Shown: positions 1 to 7,266 of the stretch, one piece after another | Layout of the letters: the number at the start of each line of letters is the position of its first letter | How positions within the stretch are numbered: position 1 is the stretch's first letter | Assembly (NCBI GenBank): GCA_022763825.1 | Contig: JALEQX010000053.1 | Coordinates: 1 to 64,000 of the forward strand | DNA length: 64,000 nucleotides | Source: Oscillospiraceae bacterium | GTDB taxonomy: Bacteria; Bacillota; Clostridia; Oscillospirales; Acutalibacteraceae | Direction of reading: 5' to 3' | The notes under the pieces: model-generated | Told to the model about the DNA's origin: nothing | What the model saw: the letters and a program-made list of their open reading frames with translations, nothing else | The model's database searches: none | Program-made: the position numbers and the translations under genes

Positions 1-1
1 G

Positions 2-166
2 TGCGAAATTGACGCTATAAACGGCGTTGTCTGCGCCTACGGCAGAAAGTACAGAGTGCCGACGCCGTATAACGACAAAGTGTGCGAAATCGTTCACGGC
101 ATCGAGGACGGAAAATATACATACAGCTTTGAGAATGTGAAGATGTTTGCGTCTCTCGGCAAATAA
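2..166 (+). CDS. panE: 2-dehydropantoate 2-reductase, C-terminal fragment (cut by window start)
   Basis: The window opens inside this gene; the last 54 codons and a TAA stop are present. The visible tail (EIDAINGVVCAYGRKYRVPTP) has the form of the C-terminal helical domain of ketopantoate reductases (PanE/ApbA), where the E-I-D-x-x-N-G-x-V helix precedes G-x-x-x-x-V-P-T-P. The family reduces ketopantoate to pantoate with NADPH in pantothenate and CoA synthesis. The Rossmann half lies outside the window, so a family member with another 2-oxo acid substrate cannot be excluded. A hairpin terminator follows about 130 bases downstream. Confidence 0.7.
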   Translation, partial: CEIDAINGVVCAYGRKYRVPTPYNDKVCEIVHGIEDGKYTYSFENVKMFASLGK

Positions 167-298
167 TTAATGATAAATAAAAAGAGAGCCCGTGCGCATT
201 ATGACGTGAAAATTCATTTTTTCGCATGAAAAACGCCCGCGCGGAATCACCGGATATTTTTCCCAATCCCGCCCGCTCTTTTTAATCCAAAAACAAAA

Positions 299-337
299 AC
301 GGAGAACGCCCGAAACAAGGCATTCTCCGTTTTTTTG
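299..337 (+). terminator. Rho-independent terminator downstream of the panE-like gene
   Basis: A 12-bp stem (ACGGAGAACGCC with GGCATTCTCCGT, one G-U pair), an 8-base loop and seven T residues. The A-rich left flank means it could also work leftward for the convergent GH27 gene. A weaker foldback is possible in 179-281. Confidence 0.8.
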
Positions 338-419
338 TCGTTTTTTATAGAAATTCAGCGGTGTTTTATGGCACATCGCAGTCCGATATGTTGTACTTCG
401 GCTGTATTTTACCGTGTTA

Positions 420-2141
420 TCAGCGTATGATATACACCTTGACCCCGTGGGGCGCAACGCACGCGTTTATTTCGCCGGCGGCAATAAATTCGCTGTCCTC
501 CCACACGTCGGTTACGCTGTATTCGCTCTTTTTTTCGAGGCTTACAAATCCCGGCTTTGCTGTCTCGCCGAGGTCGATTTTGACATTTTTCTCTTTTGAC
601 GATTTGTTGAACACGCAGACGGCGATTCTCGAATTTTCAAGCGGTTTTACGAGAATGTCGGCGAGTCCCGTTTTGATTCTCCTGCACTGAACGCCGAGAA
701 TATCCTGATTTATCGAAATCATTTTTTTATTCGTAATAATTTTATAAACCGGATTTTCGCTGTCAACTGTGCCGTCCGTTTTTATAAATCTGCGCACGTC
801 GTTGCCGAGTATCAGCGGGGCGCACATCATGCACCACAGCGAAAAATGCGCCCTGTTTTCCTCGTTCGTGAGTCTGCCGTTGCCGACTTCGAGCATGTCG
901 GGGTCGTTCCAGCCTCCGGGGGCGGAGTATTTCCACAATCCGACCGTTCGCTCGTAAATTAATACTATCCACGGCCAAAACGGCTTGATGTCGGGCGTTG
1001 TGCGCCACAGATTGCCCGCCGAACGCGCCCATTTCCAGGGCAAATTTTTACCCCATTCGCATATTGAAAATACTATCGGCTTAACCTCCGATGAATTTTT
1101 TTCGGCGTAATCCCTCGCCGCGCGCTTTAACTCTTTGCCCATTAACGCATACTGCATTGCGGCGGAGTCTGCGGCGGAGCCTACGGGGTTATAGAATTCG
1201 ATAATATTTGTACCCTTTTTCAATTTAATATCGTGCTGAACGCGTTTTACCCTGTTGCCCGCGAGATTTTTATCAAAATACAGCCAAATTTCCTCGGAAT
1301 TGACTTTTGCAATCAGGAACCTGTCGGAGCCTTTTGACTTTCTGACCGTCAGCGACATTACCGCGTCCGAATCAGTCCCGCTTTCGAGCGCAATTTCAAA
1401 CGAACCGCCGTGCGATGAGAGCGACGTTATATATTCGTAATTATCCTTGTCGCAGTCGCTCATTCTGACTATGCGCGCGCCGCCTTTGAGCGTGCAGTCT
1501 GACGGCGAAAATTTTGCGAACGCAGTCTGACCGGGACGTGAGAACTCGACGAACGCAACGTCGGGAGCCTTTTCGGACAGGGGGATGTTGTGACAGAAAT
1601 CGTATTTGAAATACTCGATTCCCCACTCGGCGAGCGAGTCCGCGTCCTCTCTCTCGTGCGTAAGGCTTCCGGGGTAATCCTCGCAGGTTCTGACACCGTT
1701 TGACGAGTACAGACCGAGCTTTAATCCCTTTGAATTCACGTATTCGCTCAGCGCCTTAATGCCCGAGGGGAACGTCGCCTTGTCGCACTGAAGCCTGCCG
1801 TTTTCGTCTCTTTCCGAGCTCTGCCAGCAGTCGTCGATATTTACGTATTTGTATCCCGCGCCGAGAAGCCCCGAGTCCTTCATCGCGTCGGCGATCTCTT
1901 TTATCAAATCCTCGTTTATCTTCGAGGCAAACAGATTCCAGCTCGACCAGCCCATCGGGGGAGTGAGCGCCGCCGAATTGTCATAACCGCTGACGGATTT
2001 CTGCGAAAGAGTCAGCTTGTGCGCCATGCGTTTAATTTCGCACACGGGGCAGATGTGCTTTTTCTTCATGGCGACCGCCGCACCGGTGAGCGAAGCGGTT
2101 ACGGCCGCCGCCGCTGCTGTTTTTTTATTTATATTTTTCAT
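420..2141 (-). CDS. GH27 family alpha-galactosidase with an inserted CBM-like domain
   Basis: The 573-residue product has the GH27 signature PPMGWSSWNLF near residue 61, a YVNIDDCW strand near 99, the nucleophile motif KYDFC (Asp181) and an acid/base region TTPDI (Asp384) followed by GGWNDPDMLEVGN (409-421). GH27 enzymes release terminal alpha-galactose with retention. Residues about 190-335 interrupt the barrel just after the nucleophile: this segment is beta-rich (GGARIVRMSDCD...LKKGTNIIEFYNP) and resembles a CBM35/CBM6-like fold; this is inference. The N-terminus has an Ala-rich hydrophobic stretch (8-24) followed by a CPVC pair, suggesting export or membrane anchoring, but no clean signal peptidase site is seen. 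The start lies 6 bases after the stop of the upstream MIF-like gene, so the two are probably cotranscribed. Isomalto-dextranase or beta-L-arabinopyranosidase activity within GH27 is possible. Confidence 0.85.
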   Translation of the reverse strand: MKNINKKTAAAAAVTASLTGAAVAMKKKHICPVCEIKRMAHKLTLSQKSVSGYDNSAALTPPMGWSSWNLFASKINEDLIKEIADAMKDSGLLGAGYKYVNIDDCWQSSERDENGRLQCDKATFPSGIKALSEYVNSKGLKLGLYSSNGVRTCEDYPGSLTHEREDADSLAEWGIEYFKYDFCHNIPLSEKAPDVAFVEFSRPGQTAFAKFSPSDCTLKGGARIVRMSDCDKDNYEYITSLSSHGGSFEIALESGTDSDAVMSLTVRKSKGSDRFLIAKVNSEEIWLYFDKNLAGNRVKRVQHDIKLKKGTNIIEFYNPVGSAADSAAMQYALMGKELKRAARDYAEKNSSEVKPIVFSICEWGKNLPWKWARSAGNLWRTTPDIKPFWPWIVLIYERTVGLWKYSAPGGWNDPDMLEVGNGRLTNEENRAHFSLWCMMCAPLILGNDVRRFIKTDGTVDSENPVYKIITNKKMISINQDILGVQCRRIKTGLADILVKPLENSRIAVCVFNKSSKEKNVKIDLGETAKPGFVSLEKKSEYSVTDVWEDSEFIAAGEINACVAPHGVKVYIIR

Positions 2142-2147
2142 AATTTA

Positions 2148-2492
2148 TCAGAAGTTCGAGCCGGCATAGCCCCAGTTTGCGTATCCCGAATATTTTACGT
2201 ATGTTCTGTCCTGCGAAACGCCAAGCTCCTCCTCGATTATACGGCAGAGCTTCGCCGTCATTTTCTCGCTCGCCGACGCGTCGACGTTTCCGAGCAGACT
2301 TACGTCAATCATAGCCGAATCCGAGCCGTTATCGCCCGCGAACCACATTTTCCTGTCTCCCTCAATCGAGACCATGAGCCATCTCTCCGTCTTGCCGGGG
2401 AAACATTCGATAGCTTTTCCGAACGCTTTTTTTATCGAATCAGCCTGGCTGTCCGATACTTTCGCTGTTGTTTTTAATTCAATATAAGGCAT
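2148..2492 (-). CDS. MIF-like tautomerase superfamily protein
   Basis: This 114-residue protein starts Met-Pro-Tyr, placing a proline at the processed N-terminus as in macrophage migration inhibitory factor and other tautomerases, where Pro1 is the catalytic base. Length matches MIF (about 115). The C-terminal pattern VSQDRTYVKYSGYANWGYAGSNF aligns by eye with the MIF tail (SPDRVYINYYD...VGWNNSTF). The family catalyses keto-enol tautomerisation of phenylpyruvate or dopachrome. A strong SD (GGAGGTC) lies just upstream of the ATG. It heads a two-gene leftward unit with the GH27 enzyme. No secretion signal is present, so it is expected in the cytoplasm unless released otherwise. Confidence 0.85.
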   Translation of the reverse strand: MPYIELKTTAKVSDSQADSIKKAFGKAIECFPGKTERWLMVSIEGDRKMWFAGDNGSDSAMIDVSLLGNVDASASEKMTAKLCRIIEEELGVSQDRTYVKYSGYANWGYAGSNF

Positions 2493-2569
2493 AAAAAGAC
2501 CTCCTAAACTGTTTTTTATTATTATAATTTATATTTGAATTTTTTTCAATATATTTAGCCGTTCGGCAG

Positions 2570-2598
2570 TTGCAGGATTCTGTGTTTTTCTGTATTAT
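2570..2598 (+). promoter_or_regulatory. Candidate sigma-A promoter for the dockerin protein at 2622
   Basis: TTGCAG, 17-base spacer, TATTAT. It would start transcription close to the SD AAGGAGG at 2605-2611, giving a very short leader, so the real promoter may lie elsewhere. Confidence 0.35.
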
Positions 2599-2621
2599 GA
2601 AGAAAAGGAGGCATGTTTCTT

Positions 2622-4244
2622 ATGAAAAAAGTATTTTCATTCTTTTTAAGCTTTGTGATTATTATTTCGTCGCTTTCCGTTTTGTCGTCTGCGAATTACG
2701 ACGTTACGATTGTTTCGGTTTCGGTTCTTTCGGACTGCGTTTTTCTCGAAAATTTCGACAGTACGGAATCTGCGGATTACGACGGGGAAACGAATTCAAT
2801 GTCTCAGGCGTATCAGTATTATGATTTATATGACGCCGACCCCGTTTTAACGCTTGAATATTCCGACGGAACGCAGTCGACCTGTTTGCTCTCGTCCGTG
2901 CCGTACGAACTGGGCGTTTATCCTGTCATTGAGTCCGACCAGTCGCATTCGAATCCCTGGGGCGCGGGTGAGCACGAGTTTACTTTGATTATAAACGACG
3001 TTTCATGTTCGGTCAATGTCGTTATTGAGCCGTGTCCGTACGAGTCTGTTTCAATTGATGATAACGGAGGGCTTTTCATCACTCTTACACACAAGAACGG
3101 AAACAAAGAGACGTACGAGGCCGATTCTTTTACCAACAGCTTTATTTCCGAAATCGGCAGCGACGTGGGATACCTTTACACCAAACAGGGGCGTGCGTTC
3201 AGATGCGTAGTTAAATATTATACACAGCAGGTCAGCGAAACTCAGCTGATATCAGACAGAACAAGAGATTTTTCGCTTGTTTTCGGCGCGTATGAATCCA
3301 ATATAATATCGGGCGCGGAGTGGTACGACGATTATTTTAAAAAGACGGAGATTCTCTCGTCCGCCGTGTCGTCCGGACTTGTCAGTTTTGATTCGTCGAA
3401 TCCGGGCGATGATTACGCCGATATTGCCGCGGCGGCGCTGAACGCGAAGTATTTTAATTCAAACGACCCTGTAAATTCCGGAATTTATGCAAACTACGGC
3501 GAACTCACCCTGACGGTTTCCGCAGACGCAGATATTCTCAAAGAAGCTCTGTCCGAATCGTTCGGTATTGACAATCCCGATTTTGAAAAGCTTAAGGATT
3601 GTTATGACTCCGCCGGCGGTTTATATGTTTTTAAAAATGATAAATATGACCCGACTCTCGTGCCGGACATTTCTACGAGTAAGAAAACGGATGACGGAAC
3701 GGTTTATTATTTCGTTATCCTTCACTATCCGACCGAGGGCGGAATTTATCCCGAGATCAGCGATACTTATTATGCGTATTTTAATTCCGACGGCGCGCTT
3801 ATCCGCATTACGAACAGTAACCCGGACGCCCCCTTTGACGTCCTCGCGGTCAGACCGGGATTCGATTTCGTTTTTATTGACGACGCTTCGTCGATTATAT
3901 ATGTCTCACCCCTGAGTTCACAGATGACCGTCGGAGAGCTGACGAACGCTTTTGACAGATACGTAGATACGAAATGCGATGAAAGCAGTTATGTTTGGAA
4001 CGGTATGCTCTTTGAATGCGTTACAAGAAGTTATCTCGTCGTCCTTTTCGGCGACCTCGATTCAAACGGCAAAATCACAGCCTCCGATGCAAGGAGCGCA
4101 CTGAGAATTTCCGCAAAACTTATTTCGCCCGCCGAAACGGCGGTTTATGCGGGCGATTTGAACAAGGACGGCAATGTTTCCGCAAAAGAGGCGCGGGCGA
4201 TACTCAGATTCGCAGCGAAACTTGACAAAACGCCGGGCGTATAG
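2622..4244 (+). CDS. Secreted protein with Ig-like region and C-terminal dockerin-like doublet
   Basis: I place the start at the second ATG (2622) because the SD AAGGAGG (2605-2611) sits 10 bases before it but only 1 base before the ATG at 2613. The 540-residue product has a signal peptide (MKKVFSFFLSFVIIISSLSV). Around residues 60-135 a YELGVYPVI...NPWGAGEHEF...CSVNV pattern resembles bacterial Ig-like repeats of Ruminococcaceae surface proteins. The central 350 residues are not recognised. The C-terminus holds two EF-like loops (DLDSNGKITASDARSALR and DLNKDGNVSAKEARAILRF), a type I dockerin arrangement with acidic or Asn residues at loop positions 1, 3, 5 and 12. Expected at the cell surface; whether it docks to a cohesin cannot be told here. 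Nothing convincing as a terminator was seen after it. Confidence 0.8.
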   Translation: MKKVFSFFLSFVIIISSLSVLSSANYDVTIVSVSVLSDCVFLENFDSTESADYDGETNSMSQAYQYYDLYDADPVLTLEYSDGTQSTCLLSSVPYELGVYPVIESDQSHSNPWGAGEHEFTLIINDVSCSVNVVIEPCPYESVSIDDNGGLFITLTHKNGNKETYEADSFTNSFISEIGSDVGYLYTKQGRAFRCVVKYYTQQVSETQLISDRTRDFSLVFGAYESNIISGAEWYDDYFKKTEILSSAVSSGLVSFDSSNPGDDYADIAAAALNAKYFNSNDPVNSGIYANYGELTLTVSADADILKEALSESFGIDNPDFEKLKDCYDSAGGLYVFKNDKYDPTLVPDISTSKKTDDGTVYYFVILHYPTEGGIYPEISDTYYAYFNSDGALIRITNSNPDAPFDVLAVRPGFDFVFIDDASSIIYVSPLSSQMTVGELTNAFDRYVDTKCDESSYVWNGMLFECVTRSYLVVLFGDLDSNGKITASDARSALRISAKLISPAETAVYAGDLNKDGNVSAKEARAILRFAAKLDKTPGV

Positions 4245-4378
4245 TCGGACAAATATATTGCTGTATATAATATAGGCAAAATGCCGCTGCGGAAAAATAA
4301 TAAATTCAATAATCGAATAATAATATAAAACTCATCGAAAAAAAGTTATTTTATTTGCAAAATATTTACCGTAAAATG

Positions 4379-4407
4379 TTAACATTACACTTTTTTTCCG
4401 CTAAAAT
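4379..4407 (+). promoter_or_regulatory. Promoter of the 20-codon ORF / structured RNA unit
   Basis: TTAACA, a 17-base spacer and TAAAAT; both hexamers match consensus at 5 of 6 positions. The predicted start near 4414 gives a leader of about 59 bases. Confidence 0.65.
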
Positions 4408-4472
4408 ATGATAGTAAAGTTAAAGATAGATAAATTTTTACTTAAAATTAGGTTTTTCGGAGGTATTTTGCT

Positions 4473-4535
4473 ATGAAACCCGGACGCGTATTATCGTTTC
4501 TGATGTCGTTCCTCGCTTCTCTTCAAAGCTCTTAA
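4473..4535 (+). CDS. 20-residue small ORF in a structured short transcript
   Basis: ATG at 4473 follows a consensus SD GGAGG (4459-4463) at 9-base spacing, behind a good promoter. The peptide MKPGRVLSFLMSFLASLQSS is mostly hydrophobic with a basic N-terminus. It is followed by a TCCC-TTGA-GGGA mini-hairpin, a perfect 11-bp stem with GAAA tetraloop (4573-4598) and a terminator (4610-4640), so the whole unit would be about 225 bases. It could be a small membrane peptide, a leader peptide, or an RNA whose ORF is secondary. No homologue is recognised; coding is supported only by promoter, SD and stop placement. Confidence 0.5.
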   Translation: MKPGRVLSFLMSFLASLQSS

Positions 4536-4572
4536 GTTCCCTTGAGGGATGAGATATGTTTCAAAACGCGTT

Positions 4573-4598
4573 GGCGGCTGTCCGAAAGGGCGGCCGCC
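4573..4598 (+). ncRNA. Perfect GNRA-capped hairpin in the short transcript
   Basis: GGCGGCTGTCC pairs over all 11 positions (two G-U pairs) with GGGCGGCCGCC around a GAAA tetraloop. It has no T run, so it is not itself a terminator; it looks like a structural module of the small RNA. Confidence 0.6.
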
Positions 4599-4609
4599 GA
4601 TGCATTCAA

Positions 4610-4640
4610 CAATAATTTGTCGAGACAAATTATTGTTTTT
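4610..4640 (+). terminator. Rho-independent terminator ending the short transcript
   Basis: CAATAATTTGT and ACAAATTATTG form a perfect 11-bp stem with a CGAG loop, then TTTTT. It belongs to a family of similar AT-rich palindromes in the window (25284, 34844, 62920). Confidence 0.8.
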
Positions 4641-4718
4641 ATACTTGTATTTATTTTCAAAATAATTTATAATTGAAAGATAATAGGGGTTTTTTGCTTG
4701 AATGGGAGGATATATTTT

Positions 4719-5198
4719 ATGAAAGTCGTCGACCTGAAAATCGAGAGCGCGAAGGCGAAAAGCGGACTTCCTAAATTTCTGTTTTATCTCGTCCAGTTTA
4801 CGTGGGGGCTCCCCGTAAATTTAATCGGCGGTATCGTATATTTAATATATTATAAAAAGTGCCGTCACGAGAAGTTCTGCAACAGCTACATCACGTATCT
4901 GCCCAAAAACTGGGGCGGATTGTCAACGGGCATGTTCATTTTCATGTGCGAGCACGACGAAAAGTGGACGTACAACACGCGTATTCACGAGTACGGACAC
5001 ACGATACAGTGCCTGCTCTTAGGACCGTTTTACTGGCTGGTCATAGGACTTCCGTCGGCTGTTTGGTGCAATTTCTTTGAGAATTACAGAAAGAAAAACA
5101 ACGTTTCTTATTACAAGCTCTACTGCGAGTCGTGGGCGAACGCCTGGGGACAGAAATGGAGCGGACTGAAACAGCATTTTGACGATAAAAAAGACTGA
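4719..5198 (+). CDS. Small membrane protein with HExxH motif
   Basis: Start chosen at ATG 4719, 8 bases after SD GGGAGGA (4704-4710); an upstream in-frame TTG would place the SD inside the gene. The 159-residue protein has hydrophobic segments at about 20-45 and 98-120 and the sequence HEYGHTIQ (His90, Glu91, His94), a zinc-metallopeptidase-type HExxH, with a possible third ligand in CESWAN (Glu137). The combination HEYGHTIQ...LGPFYWLVIGLPS occurs in short uncharacterised membrane proteins of Firmicutes and Bacteroidetes. The SD of recJ overlaps its end, so it probably leads the operon. Proteolytic activity is inferred only from the motif. Confidence 0.65.
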   Translation: MKVVDLKIESAKAKSGLPKFLFYLVQFTWGLPVNLIGGIVYLIYYKKCRHEKFCNSYITYLPKNWGGLSTGMFIFMCEHDEKWTYNTRIHEYGHTIQCLLLGPFYWLVIGLPSAVWCNFFENYRKKNNVSYYKLYCESWANAWGQKWSGLKQHFDDKKD

Positions 5199-5211
5199 GG
5201 ACTGATTTCGA

Positions 5212-7260
5212 GTGAGTCGCAGAAAGTGGCAGTTATCACAATTTGATAAGACTCTCGCCGCGCGGATAGCGTATGAGCATTCTCTCGACGAATTCGCCGT
5301 GTTGATGCTCATTTCACGCGGTATCACCGACGAAAACGAGATAGTTTCGTTTCTCTCCTCCGACGGTGAATTTTCCGACCCGTTTGATATTAAGGATATG
5401 GATAAAGCCGTTGAGGCTGTGAATTCGGCAATAGAAAACGGCGATAAAATCACGGTTTACGGCGACTACGACGCGGACGGCGTTACGGCAACGGCGCTTT
5501 TGCTGACTTTTTTACAGCTTTTCGGTGCTGACGCAGACTATTACATCCCGTCGAGAGTCGACGAGGGCTACGGACTTAACACGGAGGCTGTCGATAAACT
5601 TAAAGAACGCGGAACCAAGCTGATTATTACCGTAGACAACGGAATAAGCGCCGTTGAGGAAACCGAATATATTAAGTCGCAGGGTATGAATATCGTAATC
5701 ACCGACCACCATCAGCCCGGTTCGGTTTTGCCCGGCGCGCTCGCCGTCGTCGACCCGCACAGAGCCGACGATACGTGTTCATGTAAGGATTTAGCCGGCG
5801 TCGGCGTTGCGTTTATGTTCGCGTCGGCGCTCGGGGGCGGAGACGCCGAGAGCGTGTTTGACGATTTTGCAGACCTCGCCGTTATAGGCACTGTCGCCGA
5901 TATCGTACCGCTCAGAGGTGAAAACAGACTTCTCGTTTCGAGAGGTCTTAACGTTATAAATAATTCTATGCGCCCGGGCATTATCGCGCTTCGGCGCAGA
6001 TGCGGTTTTGCCGATAAAGCTCTGACCGCTTCGTCCGTCGCATTCTCGCTTTCGCCGAGAATAAACGCCTCCGGCAGAGTTTCGTCCGCCGAAAACGCGC
6101 TGAAACTGCTGATAACCGAGGACGAGGACGAAGCCGAGCGTTTGGCAGGTATTCTCGACGAATGCAACGCCGAACGACAGGATATCGAGTCGGAAATTAT
6201 CGAATCCGCGGTATCTGTTATAGAGTCCGATTCGTCGTATTTTGCCGACAGGGTTCTGGTCGTTTCCGGCATGGGCTGGCATGCCGGCGTTATCGGAATA
6301 GTAGCTTCGCGCCTTGTCGATAAGTACGGCAAACCCGCGATTGTTATCGCCGAGGGAGAGCCCGGAGGTATTGCGAAAGGCTCGTGCAGAAGCGTCGAGG
6401 GATTTTCGCTTTTTGAAGCGCTGACGAATGTCAGGGATTTGCTTGTTAAATTCGGAGGTCATAAGCTCGCGGCGGGCTTCTCCGTTGAAAATTCAAAAAT
6501 CGCCGAATTCAGAAAAGCGATTAACGAATATGCAAATACTTTACCGGAGTTTAATCCTATTTTAAAATTAGACTGTAAACTTAACCCCGCGGGAATCAAC
6601 GACGCGCTTTTAAATTCGCTCTCGCTTCTCGAGCCGTTCGGCGCGGATAATCCCCAGCCTATTTTCTGTATCAATAATTTAACCGTAACCTCGGTCAAAG
6701 CCATCGGCAAGACCGGAGGACATGTGAGTCTGATTCTCGAGCGCGGACGAGTTAAATTCAGGGCGGTATGGTTCGGCGTAAACGAGGATGAATTCCCGTT
6801 CTTTATAGGCGAGAGCATCGATATTGCCGCGAATATTGATAAAAACGAATACAGGGGCGAGGTGCGTCCGTCGGTTATGATAAGGTCGGCGAAGCTCTCC
6901 GGAGTCGACGACGACGAATTGTTCAGGGGCTTTTCCGTTTACAGACGAGTGAAATATTCTAAAGAAATTCCGGATAAAATAAAAGAAACCGCCTGTCCGG
7001 ACAGAAAGACGGCGGCGCTCGTTTTCAGATTCGTTAAAAAAGGAACCGCCCGCGTCGGGGGCGAGGAGGAAATTACCGTACGTCTCGGTCTTGCATCGTT
7101 CGACGTGTGCAAGGTTCACATTGCGCTCGACGCTTTAATTGAGACGGGCGTTATAAAAATCGAAAACGGGTATTACCGTACGACGGACGTGGCGGATAAG
7201 GTCGCGCTTTCGTCGGCTGAAATACTTAAAAAACTCGGTTATTCCGAACAGAGAGGGTGA
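5212..7260 (+). CDS. recJ: Single-stranded-DNA-specific exonuclease RecJ
   Basis: Start is GTG at 5212, preceded by TGAGGA overlapping the previous stop. The 682-residue product carries the DHH-phosphoesterase motifs DYDADG (85-90) and TDHHQPG (164-170), a DHHA1 region with GWHAGVIGIVASRL and a GGH motif near 420 (FGGHKLAAGFS), and an OB-like domain after about 450. The final ~110 residues look like the small C-terminal helical module found in many Firmicute RecJ proteins. It degrades single-stranded DNA 5' to 3' in recombination and repair. It is followed 6 bases later by rsh, a pairing common in Clostridia. Confidence 0.93.
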   Translation: MSRRKWQLSQFDKTLAARIAYEHSLDEFAVLMLISRGITDENEIVSFLSSDGEFSDPFDIKDMDKAVEAVNSAIENGDKITVYGDYDADGVTATALLLTFLQLFGADADYYIPSRVDEGYGLNTEAVDKLKERGTKLIITVDNGISAVEETEYIKSQGMNIVITDHHQPGSVLPGALAVVDPHRADDTCSCKDLAGVGVAFMFASALGGGDAESVFDDFADLAVIGTVADIVPLRGENRLLVSRGLNVINNSMRPGIIALRRRCGFADKALTASSVAFSLSPRINASGRVSSAENALKLLITEDEDEAERLAGILDECNAERQDIESEIIESAVSVIESDSSYFADRVLVVSGMGWHAGVIGIVASRLVDKYGKPAIVIAEGEPGGIAKGSCRSVEGFSLFEALTNVRDLLVKFGGHKLAAGFSVENSKIAEFRKAINEYANTLPEFNPILKLDCKLNPAGINDALLNSLSLLEPFGADNPQPIFCINNLTVTSVKAIGKTGGHVSLILERGRVKFRAVWFGVNEDEFPFFIGESIDIAANIDKNEYRGEVRPSVMIRSAKLSGVDDDELFRGFSVYRRVKYSKEIPDKIKETACPDRKTAALVFRFVKKGTARVGGEEEITVRLGLASFDVCKVHIALDALIETGVIKIENGYYRTTDVADKVALSSAEILKKLGYSEQRG

Positions 7261-7266
7261 AAAAGC

